Assembly: GCA_019912385.1 (NCBI GenBank)
Contig: JAIOIW010000026.1
Span: forward strand, 1 to 62,842
Length of the DNA: 62,842 bases
From: Notoacmeibacter sp.
GTDB lineage: Bacteria; Pseudomonadota; Alphaproteobacteria; Rhizobiales; Rhizobiaceae
Reading direction: 5' to 3'
In this document: positions 31,675 to 40,239 of the stretch, one piece after another
Layout: every line of letters begins with the position of its first letter
How positions within the stretch are numbered: the first letter of the stretch is position 1
Notes under the pieces: model-generated
What the model was told of the DNA's origin: nothing
What the model saw: the letters and a program-made list of their open reading frames with translations, nothing else
Databases searched by the model: none
Made by a program: the position numbers and the translations under genes

Positions 31675-32379
31675 ATGTCCTTTGAAGCATGGCTTCAGAG
31701 CCGCCTTGTCGCGCACGGGCACAAGATCGCCGTGGACGGCGCGATCGGCGGGGAAACGACCCGCGCCCTGATCGCGTTCCAGCGCCAGAAGAAAATCAGG
31801 CAGACGGGCGTGGCCGATGCCGCCACCGTCGCCGCCCTCCGCGCCGAGCCGGGAAAGCCCAAGGCCGTCACGTCCGAACCGCCGGCCGAAACCCTTCCCC
31901 CGTGGATGGCGGAGGCGCAGCGGCGAATCGGCCTGCACGAGCGCCGCGACAACGGCCTGCTCGCCGCCTTCCTGAAACTCGGGAAGTATCTCGGCGATCC
32001 GGCGAAACTGCCGTGGTGCGGCGACTTCGTCGAGACCTGCATCGTCAAGACGCTGCCCGGCGCCGTGGTGCCGAACAATCCGTTCTGGGCGCAGGGCTGG
32101 AAGGACTTCGGCATTGACGCCGGAGGCCCCAAGGTCGGCTCGATCGGCGTCATCCGTTGGAACGCGAACTCCGGTCATGTGGGCTTCGTCGCCGGCTACG
32201 ACGCCGCCCGCAGGCGCGTGCTCCTGCTCGGCGGAAACCAGAGCGACAGCGTCAATCTTACGTGGTTTGCGCTCGACAAGTTCATCGCCTTCCGCTGGCC
32301 GGAGGTCTATCCGATTCGGGCCTTCCCGCCCCTTACGGGTGGAGCCTATTCGGACGGCACCGCGGCGGGAACGCGATAA
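31675..32379 (+). CDS. Endolysin with N-terminal peptidoglycan-binding domain and cysteine peptidase domain
   Basis: 234 residues, ATG after AAGGAGATGTC. Residues 1-55 form a PG_binding_1 domain (VDGAIGGETTRALIAFQRQK). Residues 75-220 form a TIGR02594/CHAP-like amidase-endopeptidase: PWMAEAQRRIGLHERRDN, catalytic Cys115 in PWCGDFVE and His168 in NSGHVGFVAGYD. No signal peptide is present, so release should depend on a holin. It hydrolyses host murein at the end of the lytic cycle. Confidence 0.9.
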   Translation: MSFEAWLQSRLVAHGHKIAVDGAIGGETTRALIAFQRQKKIRQTGVADAATVAALRAEPGKPKAVTSEPPAETLPPWMAEAQRRIGLHERRDNGLLAAFLKLGKYLGDPAKLPWCGDFVETCIVKTLPGAVVPNNPFWAQGWKDFGIDAGGPKVGSIGVIRWNANSGHVGFVAGYDAARRRVLLLGGNQSDSVNLTWFALDKFIAFRWPEVYPIRAFPPLTGGAYSDGTAAGTR

Positions 32380-32723
32380 TGGCGGCGCGCGGCGTTCTCC
32401 GAACGATCGAGGGCGGCCGGCTCATGTTCTGGTGTCCCGGCTGCGATGGCGCGCACCAGGTGCAGATCGGCACCGGGCCGGGGCCGCGCTGGGGCTTCAA
32501 CGGCGACTATGACCGGCCGACTTTCTCGCCGTCCGTCCTCGTGCGCGGCTCGCGCCCGATCACGGATGACGAGCGTCTGCGCATCATGGCCGGCGAGTCA
32601 ATCAAGCCGGAGCCGACCGTCTGCCACTCCTTCGTGCGCGACGGGCAGATCCAGTTCCTCGGCGACTGCACGCATGCGCTCGCCGGCCGAACCGTGTCCC
32701 TGAAACCTTTCGACGAGGCTTGA
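32379..32723 (+). CDS. DUF6527-like phage protein in the lysis region
   Basis: 114 residues, ATG overlapping the endolysin stop (TAATG). It carries a CPGC pair and the stretch FWCPGCDGAHQVQIGTG, then WGFNGDYDRPTFSPSVLVRG and a second Cys/His set (CHSFVRDGQIQFLGDCTH). This is the pattern of a small phage family with a probable zinc site; the function is unknown. It is translated with the endolysin. Confidence 0.7.
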   Translation: MAARGVLRTIEGGRLMFWCPGCDGAHQVQIGTGPGPRWGFNGDYDRPTFSPSVLVRGSRPITDDERLRIMAGESIKPEPTVCHSFVRDGQIQFLGDCTHALAGRTVSLKPFDEA

Positions 32724-32724
32724 A

Positions 32725-33027
32725 ATGCGCCCCTCTTGGAAAGTCCGCCGCCGGATCGTCGTCGCCGCCCTCGGCTTTTGCGCGGGCTGCATAGTCTATC
32801 TGATGATTTACGGGCAGGCCGACAGCCGCCTTCACGAGACGATCGCTTACGGCCTTTTCGGCACGGCGATCTCGGTGATCGGTTCCTACGTCTTCGGCGC
32901 GGCGTGGGACGACAAGAACGTGATGAAGACCCTCGGCCGGGACGCCTATCGCGACCGGCCGGGCGTTCCCGATGGCTGGCCGTCCGACATCGCGCCGCCG
33001 TCCGATGAAGACGGGAGGGCAGGATGA
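32725..33027 (+). CDS. Holin candidate, two-helix membrane protein
   Basis: 100 residues. A basic start (MRPSWKVRRR) is followed by two predicted transmembrane helices (about residues 11-28 and 40-60) and an acidic soluble tail. Size, topology and location between endolysin and Rz are those of class II holins. It is not recognised as a named holin family. Confidence 0.6.
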   Translation: MRPSWKVRRRIVVAALGFCAGCIVYLMIYGQADSRLHETIAYGLFGTAISVIGSYVFGAAWDDKNVMKTLGRDAYRDRPGVPDGWPSDIAPPSDEDGRAG

Positions 33028-33425
33028 TCGCCGCCATCGCACGCTTCACCGGAGTCCCGACCCTCGCCGTCTGGGTGGCCATCCTCGCCCTCGCTGCCGG
33101 CGGCGTCTGGGCATGGGGAAGCTACCAGCACCATGCCGGCGTCCGCGAGGGCCGGGCTATCGAGCGCGTCGCATGGGAGAAGGCGATGCGCGATCTGCGC
33201 GAGCAGATGGACGCCGAGCGCCGGCAGGCGCAGGAGCGAATCGACCAGATCGAACAGGATTACCTCGAAGGCCGGAAGCGCGACGCCGCGCTGATCACCG
33301 ACCTCGAGGCAGCAATCGCGCAGATGGAGACGGAAGATGCGGAAGCTGACAACCATGCTGGCCCTGTGTGCCGCCCTGCCATTCCTCGCGGGCTGTCCCG
33401 GCAGCTTGACGCGATCGGTCGCTGA
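33024..33425 (+). CDS. Rz-like inner-membrane spanin
   Basis: 133 residues. One N-terminal transmembrane helix (AVWVAILALAAGGVWAW) is followed by a long periplasmic coiled coil (about residues 40-105: EKAMRDLREQMDAERRQAQE). This is the i-spanin layout. It overlaps the holin candidate by 4 nt, and the Rz1 lipoprotein gene begins inside its 3' end in another frame, as in lambda. With Rz1 it fuses inner and outer membranes in the last step of lysis. Confidence 0.82.
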   Translation: MIAAIARFTGVPTLAVWVAILALAAGGVWAWGSYQHHAGVREGRAIERVAWEKAMRDLREQMDAERRQAQERIDQIEQDYLEGRKRDAALITDLEAAIAQMETEDAEADNHAGPVCRPAIPRGLSRQLDAIGR

Positions 33426-33621
33426 TCGGCCGGAACTGGCGCGCATCCCCTCGACGCTCAAGGAACCCTGCGCGGCCGTGACGGACCTGCCGGCGCGGGA
33501 TTTGTCCTCGGCGGAGGCGGCGCGGCTTTGGGGGGCGGATCGTTCGGCGCTGGGCGAGTGCGGCCGGCGGCATCGCGCCCTCGTCGACGGCGTCGAGGCG
33601 ATCGAGGGGCAAGGCCGTTGA
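33337..33621 (+). CDS. Rz1-like outer-membrane spanin lipoprotein
   Basis: 94 residues starting within the last 89 nt of Rz in the +1 frame. The N terminus is a lipoprotein signal with lipobox LAGC (Cys20), followed by a short mature part. The overlapping arrangement with Rz strongly supports the assignment. The mature domain is larger and less proline-rich than lambda Rz1. Confidence 0.8.
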   Translation: MRKLTTMLALCAALPFLAGCPGSLTRSVADRPELARIPSTLKEPCAAVTDLPARDLSSAEAARLWGADRSALGECGRRHRALVDGVEAIEGQGR

Positions 33622-33689
33622 GGCTGGAATTCTGGACGATGTGGGCGGCGATCGCGGCGGTCTTCGCCGTGATCGTCATGCTTTCATAG
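33618..33689 (+). CDS. 23-residue membrane peptide
   Basis: A TTG overlapping the Rz1 stop (TTGA) opens a 23-codon frame made almost entirely of one transmembrane helix (WTMWAAIAAVFAVIVMLS). Translational coupling to Rz1 and conservation of a membrane character suggest a tiny lysis modulator, but the length makes chance possible. Confidence 0.4.
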   Translation: MRLEFWTMWAAIAAVFAVIVMLS

Positions 33690-33702
33690 AGAGGGGCGCA
33701 TT

Positions 33703-34059
33703 GTGCCGACGAGCTTGAACGAAATATACAAGGCGATCGGCTCCCTGCAGTCGGACGTGAAGAACCTCACCCGTCTTATCGAGGCGCAGGATCAGCGATC
33801 GTCGGAAAGCCGCCGGCGCGTCTATGATCGGCTCGACGAGTTGGGGAACGTCGTCGACAACATAGAGGATCGCCTCAAGGCGTCCGAGCAGGTGATCAAG
33901 GACATCGAACCGCTCGCCCGCGACTTCGGCGCCGTGAGGGATAAGTCCAAGACGGTTCTCGCCGTGATCATAGCGGGGTGGACGCTGCTCGGCGGCTTCC
34001 TGATGTGGATCGGAAACAGCGTTCTGGAATGGGCGATCCAGCGCATCGGCGGGTCATAA
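33703..34059 (+). CDS. DUF1515-like coiled-coil protein with C-terminal membrane anchor
   Basis: 118 residues, GTG start after GAGAGGGG. Residues 5-80 form a coiled coil (LNEIYKAIGSLQSDVKNLTR; ESRRRVYDRLDELGNVVDNI), and residues 87-112 one transmembrane helix ending in WIGNSVLEWAIQ. This layout resembles DUF1515 and XhlA-type holin-associated proteins found at prophage ends. It is the last recognisable phage gene. Confidence 0.7.
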   Translation: MPTSLNEIYKAIGSLQSDVKNLTRLIEAQDQRSSESRRRVYDRLDELGNVVDNIEDRLKASEQVIKDIEPLARDFGAVRDKSKTVLAVIIAGWTLLGGFLMWIGNSVLEWAIQRIGGS

Positions 34060-34235
34060 TGGTGGGGCGGCCGGGCCAAAAAACCTTGAAGATTAGTAGA
34101 AAGAGAATGTCCCACCGCCTTTTTAACCGCTTGATTTTCCGGAAAAATGGCGGTCCTCTCCTGGGCACCATTCGATCCGGACTGCCAACCGGATCCGACA
34201 AGATCCCCGAAACCCGCCGCGTGGCCGGAAGCGCT
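34060..34235. other. Prophage-chromosome junction zone between convergent genes
   Basis: No gene is seen. The zone has an imperfect inverted repeat (ACCGCCTTTTT at 34114-34124 against AAAAATGGCGGT at 34143-34154, one bulged base) with the 12-bp palindrome TTTTCCGGAAAA (34135-34146) inside. It may terminate transcription from one or both sides. The prophage attachment site is probably here or slightly further right, but cannot be located without the left end. Confidence 0.4.
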
Positions 34236-34958
34236 TCAGATGATTCCGGCCCTGATCGCCTTGGCGACGGCATGGGCGCGATTGACGGCGTTCAGCTTGT
34301 TGCACGCAAAAATGAGATAGTGATTGACCGTGTGCTCCGACAATCCGGTGATGATCGCGATCTCGGAACTGGTTTTCCCGTCGGCGGCCCAGCGCAGGCA
34401 CTCCAGTTCCTTCTTGCTCAGCGTGCCCGCCCGGCACGCCGGCTGCCGATTTGCCGCACGCAGCTTTCCCATGAAATCGAGCAATGTGTCGTTTGCAAGA
34501 AGTGACCTCTCCAGTTCCGAAAGCTCGGTCTTCGCGAAATATTCGGTCACATAAATCCTCCCCGCATTGTCCGCGCAGGGAACCAACAAGCCGCACCTGA
34601 TTTCCTTTAAGGCGTCGTCGCCCGCATCCACTTCGTCGATGCTCCAGTAAATGGCGCGAAACTGATCGCCATCAATCAATTCGGCGATTTTTTCATCATG
34701 CCACGAAAACGAACGAAGTGTTTCGCAAACATTTCTGTCAATATTACTTGTAAGTTCCTGTAATATATAGCTCTCTTCATCTTCATACAGCCTCGACACG
34801 CAGAATCCCATGCCCTGGTCGAGCCTGGCCGCAATCCCGGCTGCGAACTCATCAAGCGGAAAACTGTCGGCGGCGATGTCGTCGCGACGCCGCTCCGCGA
34901 CGCTGCTTCGCATTCGTCCTCGAGCCACAATGGGATCTTTTTTTACTCTTCCCACCAT
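34236..34958 (-). CDS. LuxR-family transcriptional regulator
   Basis: 240 residues; an internal ATG at 34913 has the better ribosome site (GAGG 4 nt upstream) and would give 225 residues. The C terminus is a GerE-type helix-turn-helix: LSKKELECLRWAADGKTSSE, then SEHTVNHYLIFACNKLNAVN and the end AVAKAIRAGII. The N-terminal 150 residues resemble an autoinducer/ligand-sensing domain in size, but residues for acyl-homoserine-lactone binding are not obvious. Rhizobial LuxR pairs VisN/VisR control flagellar genes, and this gene borders a flagellar cluster. Whether it is such a regulator or belongs to the prophage edge is not settled. Its middle part is AT-richer than the neighbours. Confidence 0.85.
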   Translation of the reverse strand: MVGRVKKDPIVARGRMRSSVAERRRDDIAADSFPLDEFAAGIAARLDQGMGFCVSRLYEDEESYILQELTSNIDRNVCETLRSFSWHDEKIAELIDGDQFRAIYWSIDEVDAGDDALKEIRCGLLVPCADNAGRIYVTEYFAKTELSELERSLLANDTLLDFMGKLRAANRQPACRAGTLSKKELECLRWAADGKTSSEIAIITGLSEHTVNHYLIFACNKLNAVNRAHAVAKAIRAGII

Positions 34959-35023
34959 CTCTTGGCTCGTTGCAACTCATGCGGCGAATATTTCGGGGCT
35001 TTCCGCCCAAAAACTCAGCGGAA

Positions 35024-35497
35024 TCAGTGAGTTTCCGTAATCGACGTCCGAACTTCATTCATTTTACGATAATCGACTTGTAGAATCAAATTGGAAATCA
35101 CCACCTCGGCACCGAGGCGAAAGTTTATATATTCTACTAACTGTTCACTAAATTTTAATATATCTACATTTTTTGAATTTGAAATGTCTATGTTATCATT
35201 ATTATACGCAAAGGATAGAAATATATCACCAAGTAATATTTCTATTGGAACATCTGTTTTTGCTAACCGTGAAGCGTCGAAAACATATCCCATTCGTGCG
35301 AGAAAGTAACCTGAGATCTCATTTCCGGCGATAACAGGCACTGCCATAAGTTCTGATTCTGTATAACGCTCGTCGCGAGCTTGCGCGACACCGACCCCCT
35401 CTTTGGGTGCAGAGCTGTGCGCGAGCTGGAAAGCCGTAAAAGTACCCGCGATCGTTGCCCCGCAAAGCCAGATAGTCGTGGCGAATACGCGGATCAC
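35024..35497 (-). CDS. Conserved-type periplasmic or membrane-anchored protein at the end of the flagellar cluster
   Basis: 157 residues from a GTG overlapping the stop of the FlgN-like gene (GTGA). A single N-terminal hydrophobic helix (VFATTIWLCGATIAGTFTAF) is followed by a soluble domain (MAVPVIAGNEISGYFLARMG; FSEQLVEYINFRLGAEVVIS). Many Rhizobiales have a protein of this layout near flagellar genes; its function is unknown. The distal half is unusually AT-rich for this replicon (about 35040-35330), yet the frame is intact. The longer frame running upstream lies in another gene and is not used. Confidence 0.65.
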   Translation of the reverse strand: MIRVFATTIWLCGATIAGTFTAFQLAHSSAPKEGVGVAQARDERYTESELMAVPVIAGNEISGYFLARMGYVFDASRLAKTDVPIEILLGDIFLSFAYNNDNIDISNSKNVDILKFSEQLVEYINFRLGAEVVISNLILQVDYRKMNEVRTSITETH

Positions 35498-35859
35498 CCG
35501 CCTGCTCCAAATTGCTGCATCGAATAGGTTCCATCGACGCCTTCGTTGCGAAGCACGTCTATCATCGTGTCGGCGACTTCCTGGACTGCCGACATGTGGG
35601 CCTGGATAAGCTTGGCATTGGCGAACAGGTCGCGCTTGAGGCTGCGCAGGCAGTCGAGGCATTCATTGTCGAGCTTCGACGGCTCGACGATGCGACTGGC
35701 GCGGTTGAGCTCGTACAGCAGACGTTCCTTGCGGGCGTTGGAAGCCCCGATGTCGAAATCGCGCCGCGAGGTGCGGATGGCTTCGGTTTCCTCGCGCACG
35801 CAGGCGGACACCTTTTCCAGAATTGCCTTGAGATTGTACTGCGCGGAGATGCTGTTCAT
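35494..35859 (-). CDS. FlgN-like flagellar chaperone
   Basis: 121 residues, nearly all helical: NLKAILEKVSACVREETEAI, then RLLYELNRASRIVEPSKL and AVQEVADTMIDVLRNEG. Size, helix content and location next to the rod-binding protein fit a FlgN-type chaperone for the hook-associated proteins FlgK and FlgL, which are encoded in the same cluster. Identification rests on pattern and context. Confidence 0.6.
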   Translation of the reverse strand: MNSISAQYNLKAILEKVSACVREETEAIRTSRRDFDIGASNARKERLLYELNRASRIVEPSKLDNECLDCLRSLKRDLFANAKLIQAHMSAVQEVADTMIDVLRNEGVDGTYSMQQFGAGG

Positions 35860-35904
35860 TCTAACTGGTCCTTACACGCTGTCCGTCGGGGGCAAGGGGC
35901 TTTG

Positions 35905-36435
35905 CTACAGGCCGGTGTCCTTCATCCGATCCCGGACGAAATCGAGGTCCGCGTTGATCGTTATGCCGCGCATTGCTTCACGTGACCGCGCTTCGGCGAC
36001 CACTTCGCGCGTATCGGTTATTCCCCTCAGAGCCTCCGGATTTTCGCCGTTCATCGTGAAATCGGCGAGCAGCCGGTTGGCGATACCGATCCCGCCGCCG
36101 GACGCGATCTGATCGGCGATCTTTTCGGCCATGGTCGACTTCCACATGTCGCCCGCCAGCCCGTTGCCGTAAATGTTTTCCGCCTCGTCGGGCAGCATCG
36201 ATTCGATGAAGGAACGCAGCACCATCGCTTCGAACCGCATCGCGGCGCCGTCTGCGGACGGGGCGGTGCGCTTCGGAGCCCCGGTGTGTGCGACCTTCGC
36301 CTCGAAGCGATCGGGTGCCGCGGCGCCGGCCCTGGCAGCGCTGTCGGCCAGGCGCTGACGCGCCGCGGCGGCGGCCCCCGGATCGGCGGCGCCGAGCACG
36401 TCCGCCACAATGTCTGTTTTCAGATCGACCGACAT
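35905..36435 (-). CDS. cheL: Rod-binding protein FlgJ/CheL
   Basis: 176 residues. After a disordered Ala-rich start, the conserved rod-binding domain reads RFEAMVLRSFIESMLPDEAE, then YGNGLAGDMWKSTMAEKIAD and GGIGIANRLLADF. The muramidase domain of enteric FlgJ is absent, as is usual in alphaproteobacteria, where the gene is often called cheL or flgJ. It caps or chaperones assembly of the proximal rod in the periplasm. Confidence 0.88.
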   Translation of the reverse strand: MSVDLKTDIVADVLGAADPGAAAAARQRLADSAARAGAAAPDRFEAKVAHTGAPKRTAPSADGAAMRFEAMVLRSFIESMLPDEAENIYGNGLAGDMWKSTMAEKIADQIASGGGIGIANRLLADFTMNGENPEALRGITDTREVVAEARSREAMRGITINADLDFVRDRMKDTGL

Positions 36436-36472
36436 CGCAAACCCTTGTCTTCGTTATTGCGACCATAGTCAT

Positions 36473-36874
36473 TCAAGCTTGTCGGAAGCTTGACTTGGCG
36501 GCGGTTGCCTTGTCCACATTCTCCAGATTGTCGCGCTCGGTGCGTTCGCGCTCATCGTCCCTGCTGAAGTCGTCGAAGCGCTGCTGCAGCCGCTCCAGGC
36601 GCTTCCTTTCGACCTGCGCCTGGCGCGAGACCTCGCGCCCCGCTTCTTCCGCCGCGCGGCGGTCGGCGGCGACGCGGAAGAGGAACTGGTAGGAGAGATC
36701 CGAAAACAGCGACGTCACGTAGCCGCCTTCATCGAGCGATCTGCCGACCTCCTCGGTGATCTGCTCCAGGCGCGCGACTTCCGCCTGAAGCTGTGCGCGC
36801 TTCTGCTCCTGAAGGTTCTTCAGCTGTTGCTGGGCTTTCAGCAGCCGCGCGAGGCGTTCGCGTTTCGTCGCCAT
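36473..36874 (-). CDS. FliJ-like flagellar export chaperone
   Basis: 133 residues forming a long charged coiled coil (ERLARLLKAQQQLKNLQEQK; RRAAEEAGREVSRQAQVERK), with one less charged segment around SLFSDLSYQFLFRVAAD. This is the FliJ pattern: a coiled-coil hairpin that links the FliI ATPase to FlhA and escorts substrates. The family diverges strongly between species, so the call is based on structure and context. Confidence 0.6.
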   Translation of the reverse strand: MATKRERLARLLKAQQQLKNLQEQKRAQLQAEVARLEQITEEVGRSLDEGGYVTSLFSDLSYQFLFRVAADRRAAEEAGREVSRQAQVERKRLERLQQRFDDFSRDDERERTERDNLENVDKATAAKSSFRQA

Positions 36875-36989
36875 GTTAGGCCCTGCGGACGGATTGCAGA
36901 CGGATTTCGCCGGAGCGATCGGCGTTCAGGGCCAAGAAAAGCCGACGCTCGCGATGCGGTTCCATCGGGACGGAGGTTTTTCGAAAGCC

Positions 36990-37073
36990 CCGGGCGGCGA
37001 GCGCCCGGCCCACCGGACCGGCCTTCCGGCCGGTCCGGCAATTGCGGAACCAATCCGGCGGCAAAGCCGCCGG
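36990..37073. repeat. Three consecutive GC-rich perfect hairpins in the fliR-fliJ gap
   Basis: Hairpin 1: CCGGGCG (36990-36996) with CGCCCGG (37002-37008), 5-nt loop. Hairpin 2: 11-bp stem 37013-37023 with 37028-37038, loop TTCC. Hairpin 3: CCGGCGGC (37055-37062) with GCCGCCGG (37066-37073), loop AAA. All lie in the 424-nt gap between fliR and the FliJ-like gene, otherwise a tightly packed cluster. The arrangement resembles the palindromic intergenic mosaic elements of rhizobial genomes and could end or stabilise the fliR transcript. Confidence 0.75.
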
Positions 37074-37100
37074 GAGGGGGTGAGGCAGGAGGCATCGACC

Positions 37101-37158
37101 TGCCGCAAGAAGCCCCTCGACCGTACAGCCCGTACGCCCTTCGTGTCTTCTTGCGGCA
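37101..37158. repeat. 12-bp inverted repeat with nested stem
   Basis: TGCCGCAAGAAG (37101-37112) and CTTCTTGCGGCA (37147-37158) are exact reverse complements. The loop contains a second dyad, CGTAC-AGCCC-GTACG. Together with the three hairpins to the left it makes up most of the gap; nothing coding was seen in 36875-37298. Confidence 0.75.
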
Positions 37159-37298
37159 TCTCTCGCCTTTTGTCTCACGAAATCCATCTCCAATCCGCCC
37201 GCATGGCCTGGTGGTTCGCTTCCAACATTTGCAACCCATTTGTATCGGCCGCGAGGGCAAATGCTGGAAACGAGGAAACCACCAGCAAATTCATGAAT

Positions 37299-38051
37299 CT
37301 AGTCGAACACCAGCATCTCGGCGAAGTTCTGGCCGAACAGGCTGAGCATCACCGGGAATGCGAAATAGGCCAGAACCAGGCCGCCGAATATGACCAGCGG
37401 CAGGAAGATGAAGTAGATCGGGATCTGCGGAGTGAGCTTGTTCAGCAAGCCGGAGATGAGGTTCATCGCCAGCGAGTAGATGATGAACGGGCTGCCAAGC
37501 CGGAGCACGATCAGAAAGCTGTCGGTCAGCGAATCCACGAGATTGGACAGCGTGGCCTCCGGCGCGAACAGACCGTCGACGGGAAGCAGCTTGTAGGACC
37601 GGACCAGTGCCAAGATCACGTCGTGGTGGAAGTCGAGCGTGAACAGGACGATCAGCGCCGCCAGCGAGATCAATGTGCCGAATGCGGCCTGCGGTTCCGT
37701 TTCGGTAATGGATTGCCCGAGCATGTTTCCGAACCCGATCGACATGGCGATCGCGGAACCTATAAATTCCAGCGCCAGCGTGTAGAACCGCACGACAAGG
37801 CCGATAATCCCGCCCTTGAGCGTTTCGGTCGCGATCAGCCTTGCCATGATCGCCGTATCCGGATTCGCCGGTGGCGCGATATCGGCCCATACGACCGGCG
37901 TCAGCGCGATGGACAACCCGGCGACGAGAAAAAGGCGCGCCTGGACAGGAACACTGGCGGAAGAAAATCCCGGAAGGATCATGAAGCAGGCGCCGATGCG
38001 GCAGAACGCGAGAAAGACGCCGAAAACCGATTGCGACGCCAGTTCGCTCAC
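37299..38051 (-). CDS. fliR: Flagellar export gate protein FliR
   Basis: 250 residues, GTG start overlapping the flhA stop. Six hydrophobic helices; [20 protein letters not shown] and [20 protein letters not shown] followed by [11 protein letters not shown] are family marks. FliR is a part of the FliPQR export gate in the inner membrane. FliP is not in this window and must be elsewhere in the genome. Confidence 0.95.
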   Translation of the reverse strand: MSELASQSVFGVFLAFCRIGACFMILPGFSSASVPVQARLFLVAGLSIALTPVVWADIAPPANPDTAIMARLIATETLKGGIIGLVVRFYTLALEFIGSAIAMSIGFGNMLGQSITETEPQAAFGTLISLAALIVLFTLDFHHDVILALVRSYKLLPVDGLFAPEATLSNLVDSLTDSFLIVLRLGSPFIIYSLAMNLISGLLNKLTPQIPIYFIFLPLVIFGGLVLAYFAFPVMLSLFGQNFAEMLVFD

Positions 38052-40135
38052 GAGACCGACCCGAGAATGCGGAGCTCCACGCCACGGGCGATTTCCACAT
38101 GCGACAACACCGGCAGGCTGGGGTGAAGCCGCTCGAGGATCATGCGCACATAGGGACGGACTTCCGGCGCGGTGAGTATGGCAAAGCTCTTGGCGGCCTC
38201 AAGATGGTGGCGGATCGCCTTCGACGTCTCGGCGCTGAACGTCTCGAGCATGCGGGGATCCATGTCGAATTCACGCAGTTCGCCCTTGGCATCCCGCTTG
38301 ATGCTCTCGTGAAGAGCGATGTCCCAGCGCGCGCCAAGCCGCAGGACATGAAGCACGCCGTTGTCGGTGATATCGCCGCAAAGCTGCTGGGCGATCCGCA
38401 TGCGCACATGTTCGACGATCTTCTCGGTGCGCCGAATATGGGGCGCGACTTCGGCGATGGCCTCGATGATGAGTTCCAGGTTGCGGATGGATACCCGCTC
38501 GGCGAGCAGGAGCTTCAGCACCGCCTGCAAGCCTGGATAGGAGATATGCGTCGAGCACAACTCGTCGGTCAGCTTGCGGTATTCCGGATCGAGGCGGGCG
38601 ACCAGGGCGCGGGTATCCTTGTAGGACAGCAATTGCGGCAGGTTGTTGCGGATGACCTCGGAGAGATGGGTCAGCACCACGCCGATATTGTCGACGCTCG
38701 GGATGTTGAGGCGCTTGAGGTCCTCGGTAAAGCTCTGGGGGACAGACAGGGCGCGCATGCCGAACGCCGGTTCCTTGACTTCCTGGCCAGGGATGTCGGG
38801 AAGCGGGTTCTCGCCGACCAGTGCCAGAATCTCGCCGATCCGCAGTTCGTAGCTGGCGATCGCCGTGCCATGGATCTTGATCTGGTAGGACTTCGACGGG
38901 ATCATCAGGTCTTCGGTGACCTGCACTTCGGGGACCACGAAACCGTATTGTGTCGCGAAGCGCTTGCGCATCCGCGACATCCGGAATGCGAGTTCCTGGC
39001 GTTCGGTCATCAGGAAGGTCGACAGCTGCTTGCCGAAGACCAGTTCGATCTCGGAGGTTTTCAGTGAGCCTTTTACCGAATTGTCGTCAGCAGCCGCCTT
39101 TTCCTGCGTCGCCTTCGTCTCGGCGGCCTTGGCGTCCTGCGCACGCCTGGCCGTGCGCCGCAGGACGAGATTGGCGATACCGCCCAGCAGCGCGGACAGA
39201 ACGATGAAGGGAAATGCGGGCAAACCGGGCAAGGCGGCGAGGACCAGGAGAAGCATGGCCGCGACGAGCAGGGCGCGCGGGTAGGCACTGAGCTGGCTGA
39301 ACACCGCCTTGTCGACCGAACCGCGCGTTCCGCCCTTCGAAACCAGCAGGCCCGCCGCAAGCGACACGATCAGGGCGGGGATCTGGGATACGAGGCCATC
39401 GCCGACCGACAGCTTGGTGAAGACCTCGGCAGCCTCCGACAGGCTCATGCCGTGGCGGGTATAGCCGATGATGATGCCGCCGATGATGTTGATGGCGGTG
39501 ATGATCAGGCCCGCGATCGCGTCACCGCGCACGAATTTCGACGCGCCGTCCATGGAGCCGAAGAAGGAGCTTTCCTCTTCCAGCTCGCGGCGGCGCAACT
39601 GGGCTTCCTTTTCGTCGATGATTCCTGCGGAAACATCGGCATCGATCGACATCTGCTTGCCGGGAATGGCATCAAGCGTGAAGCGCGCGCCTACTTCCGC
39701 GATGCGCGTCGAACCCTTGGTGATGACGACGAAATTGACGACGATGAGGATCAGGAAGACAACGACGCCGATCACGAAATCTCCACTCATCACGAAGCGC
39801 GAAAAGCCGCCGATCACATAGCCCGCGGCATTCACGCCCTCGTGCCCGGATGACAGGATCATGCGCGTCGTGGCGATGTTGAGCGCCAGACGCAACATCG
39901 TGGCGATCAGCAAAACGGTCGGAAAGGCCGAGAAATCGAGGGGCCGGGCGATCCACAGCGCCACCATCAGGATGAGGACCGACAGCGCCAGCGACATGGC
40001 CAAGCCGAAATCGATCAGCATCGTGGGGATCGGCAGGAACAGGATCGAAAGCATGACGATGATGCCGACCGCCAATGCGACATCGGTCAACGGTACGGGG
40101 CTTGCCCCGGTTGTCGTGCTCGCCGTTCCCGCCAT
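38048..40135 (-). CDS. flhA: Flagellar export protein FlhA
   Basis: 695 residues. The N-terminal half has eight hydrophobic helices, with the conserved FHIPEP loop ([20 protein letters not shown]). The C-terminal cytoplasmic domain starts near residue 330 and contains [19 protein letters not shown] and the [20 protein letters not shown] helix that docks substrates and chaperones. Length matches the family (about 690-700). It is the largest component of the flagellar type III export gate. Confidence 0.97.
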   Translation of the reverse strand: MAGTASTTTGASPVPLTDVALAVGIIVMLSILFLPIPTMLIDFGLAMSLALSVLILMVALWIARPLDFSAFPTVLLIATMLRLALNIATTRMILSSGHEGVNAAGYVIGGFSRFVMSGDFVIGVVVFLILIVVNFVVITKGSTRIAEVGARFTLDAIPGKQMSIDADVSAGIIDEKEAQLRRRELEEESSFFGSMDGASKFVRGDAIAGLIITAINIIGGIIIGYTRHGMSLSEAAEVFTKLSVGDGLVSQIPALIVSLAAGLLVSKGGTRGSVDKAVFSQLSAYPRALLVAAMLLLVLAALPGLPAFPFIVLSALLGGIANLVLRRTARRAQDAKAAETKATQEKAAADDNSVKGSLKTSEIELVFGKQLSTFLMTERQELAFRMSRMRKRFATQYGFVVPEVQVTEDLMIPSKSYQIKIHGTAIASYELRIGEILALVGENPLPDIPGQEVKEPAFGMRALSVPQSFTEDLKRLNIPSVDNIGVVLTHLSEVIRNNLPQLLSYKDTRALVARLDPEYRKLTDELCSTHISYPGLQAVLKLLLAERVSIRNLELIIEAIAEVAPHIRRTEKIVEHVRMRIAQQLCGDITDNGVLHVLRLGARWDIALHESIKRDAKGELREFDMDPRMLETFSAETSKAIRHHLEAAKSFAILTAPEVRPYVRMILERLHPSLPVLSHVEIARGVELRILGSVS

Positions 40136-40239
40136 GGGCGCCCTGCTTCTCCGCCAGTTTCCTCAACAGCAGAATCAGTTCTAGCGCGCGAACCTTGTGC
40201 CGGTCCGCACTCGGCGCGGTTTCGTTTCAAGAAACGGGT

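Larger units (their letters stand above)
1..34059 (+). mobile_element. Prophage, mosaic myovirus (lambda-like head, P2-like contractile tail), left end not in window
   Basis: A continuous plus-strand run of DNA-metabolism, packaging, head, tail and lysis genes in canonical phage order. Many neighbours overlap by ATGA, GTGA or TGATG, as expected for translational coupling. Terminase, portal, capsid, sheath, tube, tape measure, gpD and Rz/Rz1 are all recognisable and open, so the late region looks intact. No integrase, excisionase or repressor is visible, so the left boundary is beyond position 1. The right boundary lies after the last phage gene (34059) and before the minus-strand LuxR gene (stop at 34236); no attachment repeat could be identified with only one end in view. 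Confidence 0.93.

Noticed and set aside
34114-34154. Attachment site core at the TTTTCCGGAAAA palindrome
   Set aside because: Only one end of the prophage is in view and no second copy can be compared, so it is kept as an inverted repeat only.
36873-38126. 417-codon plus-strand frame across the fliR region
   Set aside because: Covers the palindromic gap and the complement of fliR; charged low-complexity translation typical of antisense frames.
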